The translations under genes were made by a program, and so were the position numbers. From Candidatus Aenigmatarchaeota archaeon (lineage in GTDB: Archaea; Aenigmatarchaeota; Aenigmatarchaeia; GW2011-AR5): a stretch of 64,000 nucleotides of DNA. The notes under the pieces are model-generated. The model was given only the letters and a program-made list of their open reading frames with translations. It did no database searches and was not told the DNA's origin. The DNA lies in contig JACPJW010000001.1 in NCBI GenBank assembly GCA_016187335.1, forward strand, positions 316,547 through 380,546, given 5' to 3'. This document shows, piece by piece, positions 59,449 through 64,000 of the stretch. Position 1 is the stretch's first letter. Each line of letters begins with the position of its first letter.

Positions 59449-60636
59449 ATGGAAGAAGAAAGCGATAAAACCGATGAAAAGAGCACTAACATAAGAAATG
59501 AGAAGTCTTTGGAAGAGATAAATGAGAGCCCCGCTGTCAGGCAGGAAGCTGAAAAGCCTAAAAAAGAGGTACCCATTGTCTTCTCATCTTCTGAGTGGTT
59601 TTCAGCAAAGAGATGGAGCAATAATCCCTTTACTTTCAGCATACTTCCGTCACTTTTTGTAGGTTACAAAGAGCAGACATCAAGGCTCATGCTTTTTCTC
59701 GAAGAAAAGCACAAATTCCTGCTTGTCGTAGGCCCTACCGGCTCGGGCAAAACCACGTTGCTGAAGTGGATTCAAGGCAATTTACCAGGCAGCGACACTT
59801 TGTACATTGGCAAGCCGCCTGAAACGCCGGCTGATTTTGTTGACATATTCAATGACAAGTTCAAGGCACCTTGGTTTTTACGCCCTTTTTCACCGAAAAT
59901 AAAAAATATTTACCAAGTGCCTGATTTCCTGAACAAACGGCTGAAGAAAAAACACCTTGTCGTGTTTATTGACGAAATACACGAAGCAGATTTAGAAATT
60001 TTAGAATGGCTGCGCGTGCTTGGTGACCAGGTCGACAACATATCATTTTTGCTTTCAGGCCTGCCGAGCTTTGACCATGACCTTTCGACAAAGCTGGAGA
60101 CCTTCCGAAAAAGGATTACAGCCAAGATAGAGCTTCTATCTCTCACAAAAGAAGAGACGCAACAGCTCATTCAGAGAAGAATACAACATGTTGGGGGTCA
60201 GGGTAATGAATTTCCACAAGATGTTGTGGATTTTATTTACAGCCGCAGCGGCGGCTTTCCACGTGAGGTTTTGCGTTTGTGCGACGAGTTTATAAACCAG
60301 GCAATATTAAAAGGCAGCCCTGATATCTCTCTGGATCTTCTGGGAGGCGTGACGGAGGAAAAAATAGAGCAGCAGGTTTATTTGGATGTTTTAGAAAAAA
60401 TGACGCCCATGCAGCGGGAAATTTTGGAAGTGCTTGCGCAAAAGCCGCTGTCGCCGGGCCAGATTGCAAACAGCCTGAACCTGGAAAAATACAAGTCACG
60501 GCAGCACGCCGTGCGCAGCGTGAACAATATTCTGAAATTCCTGCTGAAGCAGGACTACGTTGAGCGGCAGCAGTTCGAGAAAACCTTCGTCTACTCCCTG
60601 ACGCCGAAGATAAAGACGCTGATGGTGAAAGCATGA
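59449..60636 (+). CDS. AAA+ ATPase with C-terminal winged helix (Orc1/ExeA-like)
   Basis: 395 residues. A charged, probably disordered N-terminus of about 60 residues; then FVGYKEQTSRLMLFLEE, VVGPTGSGKTTLLKW (Walker A, about 92-106), VVFIDEIHEADL (Walker B, about 165), FLLSGLPSFD (sensor 1) and SGGFPREVLRLCDEF (sensor 2). The C-terminus is a winged helix (MTPMQREILEVLAQKPLSPGQI and a recognition helix). The architecture matches Orc1/Cdc6 and ExeA/TniB-like ATPases but lacks the Orc1 signature before the core. It may be an alternative replication initiator or a regulator bound to the array upstream. Confidence 0.8.
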   Translation: MEEESDKTDEKSTNIRNEKSLEEINESPAVRQEAEKPKKEVPIVFSSSEWFSAKRWSNNPFTFSILPSLFVGYKEQTSRLMLFLEEKHKFLLVVGPTGSGKTTLLKWIQGNLPGSDTLYIGKPPETPADFVDIFNDKFKAPWFLRPFSPKIKNIYQVPDFLNKRLKKKHLVVFIDEIHEADLEILEWLRVLGDQVDNISFLLSGLPSFDHDLSTKLETFRKRITAKIELLSLTKEETQQLIQRRIQHVGGQGNEFPQDVVDFIYSRSGGFPREVLRLCDEFINQAILKGSPDISLDLLGGVTEEKIEQQVYLDVLEKMTPMQREILEVLAQKPLSPGQIANSLNLEKYKSRQHAVRSVNNILKFLLKQDYVERQQFEKTFVYSLTPKIKTLMVKA

Positions 60637-60708
60637 ATTACGTGCGCACTATATTCTCATCACTGCACAAATACATCCCTAACATAAAAAAGGCTTAAAT
60701 AGTTAATT

Positions 60709-60721
60709 ACTATCAGATAGT
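60709..60721. repeat. 13-bp palindrome in promoter
   Basis: ACTATC-A-GATAGT, perfect inverted repeat, between a CTTAAATA box (60694-60701) and the start at 60731, about where transcription would begin. A candidate operator. Confidence 0.5.
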
Positions 60722-60730
60722 AAGAGAATT

Positions 60731-61288
60731 ATGGCCATATCAGTTGCAGAAGCGAACCATCTAAATTTTCTTGTCGAGGACTTATCTCCCTTTAGAGGAG
60801 AATATTTAACCCAAATTTACGAACGACACCCACAACTTCTGCGTGCTTTTGATAGATACGCTTTGAAAGGTGGATTGGAACAATTTGAAGCTTTGCCAGT
60901 TACATCAATATATGGAGCAGAAGATAGACCAGTATATCAAGAAGTTACTAATGCCTTAGAAGAAGCCGCTGCAAGAGGAGAACCTGAAAAAGATCAATTT
61001 TTACGTAGATTAAGACAGACATATCTGGAAGCGCATAGAGTTGTCCTAGAAGAAGGTGAAAAAACTCACCGCGCTGTTCGCGTTTTGCCTATAGAGTATC
61101 ATCATATCGTTGAAAGTAGATTGGATACTTTACAAGGGGTTTCTTCATGCCTAAGAGATTTATACAAAGTAATGGTCGATATTGTAGGTCAATCTGTTGG
61201 GCTTGAAAGAACAAAAAGAACTCCTGATATTCCTCTGGAAAGTTATGACGATATCCCGGTAGACTGGCTTAATGATTCTTCTAAGTAG
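60731..61288 (+). CDS. hypothetical helical protein
   Basis: 185 residues, AT-rich, no recognised family. Mostly amphipathic helix with many charged residues (LEEAAARGEPEKDQFLRRLRQ, AHRVVLEEGEKTHRAVRVLP). No membrane segment. The promoter palindrome suggests dedicated control. It follows the AAA+ gene at 95 bp and may belong to the same acquired unit. Function unknown. Confidence 0.5.
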   Translation: MAISVAEANHLNFLVEDLSPFRGEYLTQIYERHPQLLRAFDRYALKGGLEQFEALPVTSIYGAEDRPVYQEVTNALEEAAARGEPEKDQFLRRLRQTYLEAHRVVLEEGEKTHRAVRVLPIEYHHIVESRLDTLQGVSSCLRDLYKVMVDIVGQSVGLERTKRTPDIPLESYDDIPVDWLNDSSK

Positions 61289-61347
61289 TATAAATTAACC
61301 TGCGCATCACGTTCGCATTACATCTCTCACATAAACTTTCTTTTGAT

Positions 61348-61368
61348 GCAACTTTTTTGAAAAGTTGC
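61348..61368. repeat. hairpin repeat element, copy 3
   Basis: GCAACTTTT-TTG-AAAAGTTGC, perfect 9-bp inverted repeat preceded by TTTTGAT, near-identical to copy 2 at 44640-44660. It lies in the gap between two plus-strand genes. Confidence 0.75.
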
Positions 61369-61444
61369 AAAGTTTCAATTATTTAAGGGTGCGGCACGAA
61401 TAATCTAACATTCAAAATAAATTATTCTAACGAGGTGCGTATAT

Positions 61445-61699
61445 ATGCAGTCACGTGGCAGAGAGCTTGTAGGAAAAGTCGTTGTTTCCGAGGAAACCGG
61501 TAGGAAGTTCGGCGTTGTCGGCGACATGAACTTCGTTTCAGAGAGCGGCGAGCTGCTTTCCCTGGTTTTGGTCGAGCCCACAAGGCACGTATCCGACCTT
61601 TCTTTGGAACGTGACGAGAACAGCCGCATGCTTGTGCCTTTCTCGTCCGTGCGCAGTGTTGGCGACTTCGTCATCATCAGCGAGAAGGACATTGTTTAG
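61445..61699 (+). CDS. PRC-barrel domain protein
   Basis: 84 residues, the size of one archaeal PRC-barrel. ELVGKVVVSEETGRKFGVV is the core motif (l.gk.V....G...G.V.d); VPFSSVRSVGDFVII the end. In archaea such proteins have been tied to cell division (CdpB types) and RNA processing. GAGGTG lies seven nt before the ATG. The leader of about 35 nt follows an ATTTAAGG box at 61380. Confidence 0.85.
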   Translation: MQSRGRELVGKVVVSEETGRKFGVVGDMNFVSESGELLSLVLVEPTRHVSDLSLERDENSRMLVPFSSVRSVGDFVIISEKDIV

Positions 61700-61729
61700 G
61701 TTTAATGCTTTATTGCTGTTAAAGCATGC

Positions 61730-62002
61730 ATGAGTCGTTTGTACATAGCTGCTGGTTTAATTATTTTAGCGCTTCTAAATGTGCATGAATACAAATTTTC
61801 ACTTTCAAGGATGAGGGAAATCCCGGAAAATGTCCCTCCGACGAAAGTAATTGCTGAGGAAAATAGGGTAACAGGGAAATATTACGCAGAACTGCCCCTG
61901 CATTTGAAAGCAGTCGGCCTTCCTTACAGGATTATCACTATTCCGGGAAAATGGTATGCGGAAAGAAATTTTATGATGGAACGCGTCAGCCAAGAAGACT
62001 AG
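61730..62002 (+). CDS. hypothetical protein with N-terminal membrane anchor
   Basis: 90 residues. [20 protein letters not shown] is a signal anchor; the rest is soluble and basic ([20 protein letters not shown]). No family recognised. It overlaps the radA stop by four bases, tail to tail. Confidence 0.55.
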   Translation: MSRLYIAAGLIILALLNVHEYKFSLSRMREIPENVPPTKVIAEENRVTGKYYAELPLHLKAVGLPYRIITIPGKWYAERNFMMERVSQED

Positions 62003-63039
62003 TCGCTTATCCCCTTCGGTCCCACCTTGAAAACAGCCTCGCCTTCCGGCAAATAAGGAGAATCAATTAATCGTGCAATGCGGGTGTCGCCTTTGCTTTT
62101 TCTCAGGTAAAGGCGCATCCCGGTCGCGTGCGCAACTATATGCCCGCCTATCGCAGTCGTCGGGTCGCCGAACATCAGTCCCGGATTCGCCATGACCTGG
62201 TTTGTTACGACAACCGCAAGATTGTAAATATCGGCAAGCCTCTGCAGCGCGTGTATGTGCCTGTTCAGTTTCTGCTGCCTTGGTGCAAGCTCGCCGCGCC
62301 CGCTGTAATCAGCGCGGAAATGAGCAGTGAGCGAGTCAACTACAATTAATTTAATGTTTTTCTCCTTGATTATGTCTTTTGCTTTTTCCGATAAGACAAC
62401 CTGGTGATCCGAGTTAAATGCCCTGGCCACGTAAATGTTCTGCAGGACTTTTTTCGGGTCCAGTCCCCTGCCTTCTGCGATTTCCCTGATTCTTTCCGGC
62501 CGGAACGTCGCTTCCGTGTCTATGAACAGGCACGCTCCGTTTATCCCGCCTTTTTCTTTAGGCAGCTGAACATTGACAGCAAGCTGGAAGGCAATCTGTG
62601 ATTTTCCGCTCGCAAACGCGCCGTAAAATTCCGTTATGGTCTGCGTTTCCACCCCGCCGCCTAACAGGTTATTCAAAGATTCGCTGCCTGTGCTTATCTT
62701 GCCGATTTCCTCCCTTCTTTCCATGACTTCCGCTGCCGTCTTGAATCCCATGTCCAATTTTGCCCTGGCCGCAGCAATGATTTTCTCCGCTGTTAACTCC
62801 CCTATCTCACAGACAGCAGCCAGCTCCCCGGAAGAAGTAGCAGCTATTGACATCAGGTCCTCGTAGCCAGCTTCTTTCAGCTTCTGCGCACCCTTAGGAC
62901 CGATGCCAGGAAGGTCTTCAATACTTATTTCGCCGTTTTCTTTGTCCCTTTTTGTTATTTCTTCAGCGCCTTCCATCATCTCTTCTTCTATGATTTCCTC
63001 CTTCGTTTTCTTCTCCTTCACAGCGATTTTGCGGGGCAT
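61999..63039 (-). CDS. radA: DNA repair and recombination protein RadA
   Basis: 346 residues. An N-terminal charged tail, then the helix-hairpin-helix domain ([22 protein letters not shown]), the RecA core with [11 protein letters not shown] (Walker A; the usual sequence is GEFGSGKTQ), [28 protein letters not shown] (Walker B) and [25 protein letters not shown] with the L2 region. It forms the strand-exchange filament with RPA and Hjc as partners. The Ala and Ser changes in Walker A are unusual but keep the key Gly-Lys. Confidence 0.95.
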   Translation of the reverse strand: MPRKIAVKEKKTKEEIIEEEMMEGAEEITKRDKENGEISIEDLPGIGPKGAQKLKEAGYEDLMSIAATSSGELAAVCEIGELTAEKIIAAARAKLDMGFKTAAEVMERREEIGKISTGSESLNNLLGGGVETQTITEFYGAFASGKSQIAFQLAVNVQLPKEKGGINGACLFIDTEATFRPERIREIAEGRGLDPKKVLQNIYVARAFNSDHQVVLSEKAKDIIKEKNIKLIVVDSLTAHFRADYSGRGELAPRQQKLNRHIHALQRLADIYNLAVVVTNQVMANPGLMFGDPTTAIGGHIVAHATGMRLYLRKSKGDTRIARLIDSPYLPEGEAVFKVGPKGISD

Positions 63040-63042
63040 AAT

Positions 63043-63189
63043 TTATTCTTCCTTTACATTTTTTCTTTTCTCAGTCACTTTTTCTGTTTTCCAGTACCAA
63101 TATAAAATACCAGGTATCAAGAAAAACAATAGCAAAATCACTAATAGTAATTTACTACCTCTAAAAACTCTTCTTTCTACTGTTGCCAT
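63043..63189 (-). CDS. 48-residue single-pass membrane protein
   Basis: Reads MATVERRVFRGSKLLLVILL, then LFFLIPGILYWYW and a charged tail. A basic start, one helix of about 20 residues and a Lys/Glu-rich end, pointing to an N-in anchor. Between the RPA stop (two-base gap) and the radA start (three-base gap), so co-transcribed with both. Function unknown. Confidence 0.6.
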   Translation of the reverse strand: MATVERRVFRGSKLLLVILLLFFLIPGILYWYWKTEKVTEKRKNVKEE

Positions 63190-63191
63190 GC

Positions 63192-64000
63192 TTATCCCAT
63201 CATCTGCAGCAGCGATTCGATTTCTTTCTTCACATCAACGTTCTTAACGTTGTTCACGACAAATTCCAGCCTGTCAAAAACCTTGTTGCGCCGTACAGCG
63301 CCTTCAAATAAAAACTCCTTTCCCAGCTGAACCCTTTCAAAAACTGCTGCGCGGTCCATTTTCCTCATGAACGCCTTTCGCGCCTCGTCGGTGCGGTAAT
63401 TGAGGATTTTCTCAGCATTCTCGCCGAAGAAAACAGCCCTCAGATTGCCCGTGCCGTCGTCCACGATGCCTGATACAACCAAAGCATGGTCCGGCTCAAC
63501 TTCGCCATGCTCCTCGCAGCGGAAGTTGTTTTCCTCTTTCACCCTGGCGCTGCATTTAGGGCATATTTCGTAGAAAGCGTTGCCCTCGAAGACCTGCAGC
63601 AAAGATGCGCGCAATTCCTTGTATTGGTTTTCCCTTAGCTGGGCGATAGCCGAGCGGTCGTATTTTTTCTGGGCAGTTTCAACCTTTATTTCTTCCTCGG
63701 ATTTCACGATGTTTCCGTATCTGCCCAGCCTTATTTCGTTTCCGTACAAGCCTTCCCGCACGAAGCCGCGCACCCTCACGGTGTCGCCCTCCTCCGCGCT
63801 CAGCTTCTCTATCTCCTCGTTCCATAAAACAAGACGGATCGATCCAGATTCATCAGCCAGCGTCACTGCAGCCAGCTTCCCCTTCCCCTTTTCTGATTCG
63901 TAATCCTTCCTGTCTATGCGCATTATCTTCCCGACGATATCGACGTTCTGCATGCCGGGAATGATATTTTCAATGAGCAACCGCTCCGTTTTTCGCAGTT
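63192..64000 (-). CDS. rpa: replication protein A (RPA), N-terminus beyond right edge
   Basis: At least 269 residues in frame; the frame is open to the edge, so the true start lies outside. IIPGMQNVDIVGKIMRI begins an OB fold (with LVLWNEEIEKLSAEEGDTVRV as its later strands). CPKCSARVKEENNFRCEEHG supplies a zinc finger (C, C, C, H) near the middle, followed by a second OB-like region (ALVVSGIVDDGTGNLRAVF). Archaeal single-stranded DNA-binding protein, in one unit with radA. Confidence 0.88.
   Translation of the reverse strand, partial: LRKTERLLIENIIPGMQNVDIVGKIMRIDRKDYESEKGKGKLAAVTLADESGSIRLVLWNEEIEKLSAEEGDTVRVRGFVREGLYGNEIRLGRYGNIVKSEEEIKVETAQKKYDRSAIAQLRENQYKELRASLLQVFEGNAFYEICPKCSARVKEENNFRCEEHGEVEPDHALVVSGIVDDGTGNLRAVFFGENAEKILNYRTDEARKAFMRKMDRAAVFERVQLGKEFLFEGAVRRNKVFDRLEFVVNNVKNVDVKKEIESLLQMMG

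Overview
The window is archaeal chromosomal DNA of moderate GC, judged by eye. The marker genes are archaeal: Orc1/Cdc6, the DP1 small subunit of DNA polymerase D, an intein-containing family B polymerase, DnaG-type primase, RadA, RPA, Hjc, SecF-SecD in that order, NAC, an AglB/STT3 oligosaccharyltransferase, geranylgeranyl reductase and a mevalonate pathway. Many starts lie 22-30 nt downstream of TATA boxes (leaderless mRNAs), while internal operon genes carry GAGGTG-type Shine-Dalgarno sites. The small DP1 and the many compact unknown proteins would fit an uncultivated lineage of the DPANN or Altiarchaeota/Aenigmarchaeota kind, but the phylum cannot be settled from this window.

Positions 1-28,450 form a large surface-glycan and N-glycosylation locus. 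It holds GT4 and GT2 glycosyltransferases, two paralogous polytopic proteins that look like GT-C enzymes, RmlA and RmlB, a GDP-sugar epimerase/reductase, methyltransferases, a PAP2 phosphatase, an ArnE/ArnF-like pair of small transporters, a Wzx-type flippase, and an oligosaccharyltransferase split into two ORFs. Inside it, 8,327-14,248 is a metabolic cassette: two zinc alcohol dehydrogenases, a GDPD-like protein, a fused double nucleotidyltransferase, a pentulose-phosphate epimerase and a sugar isomerase. I read it as a possible route to an activated polyol or unusual sugar. SecF/SecD follow at 28,489-31,109.

Positions 31,141-41,480 move to information processing: NAC, a small histone-fold protein, PolB with a 490-residue homing-endonuclease intein, DP1 with an altered phosphoesterase motif, Orc1/Cdc6, and a 628-bp AT-rich gap that is the best candidate for a replication origin. 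Positions 41,480-47,330 carry the early mevalonate pathway (HMG-CoA synthase, thiolase and DUF35 protein in one operon with two unknown small ORFs between them; class II HMG-CoA reductase nearby). Then come Hjc, a CBS protein, an AT-rich block with a membrane-anchored nuclease, DnaG, peptidases, a phosphohexomutase and a nucleotidyltransferase.

The most unusual region is 58,725-61,288. A winged-helix protein and an Orc1/ExeA-like AAA+ ATPase flank a 418-bp gap packed with 18 exact GTGAA/TTCAC half-sites, several arranged as the near-palindrome GTGAACTTCAC. It could be an iteron-type origin or a self-regulated operator array. The window ends with RadA, a tiny membrane protein and an RPA-like OB-fold protein that runs off the right edge.
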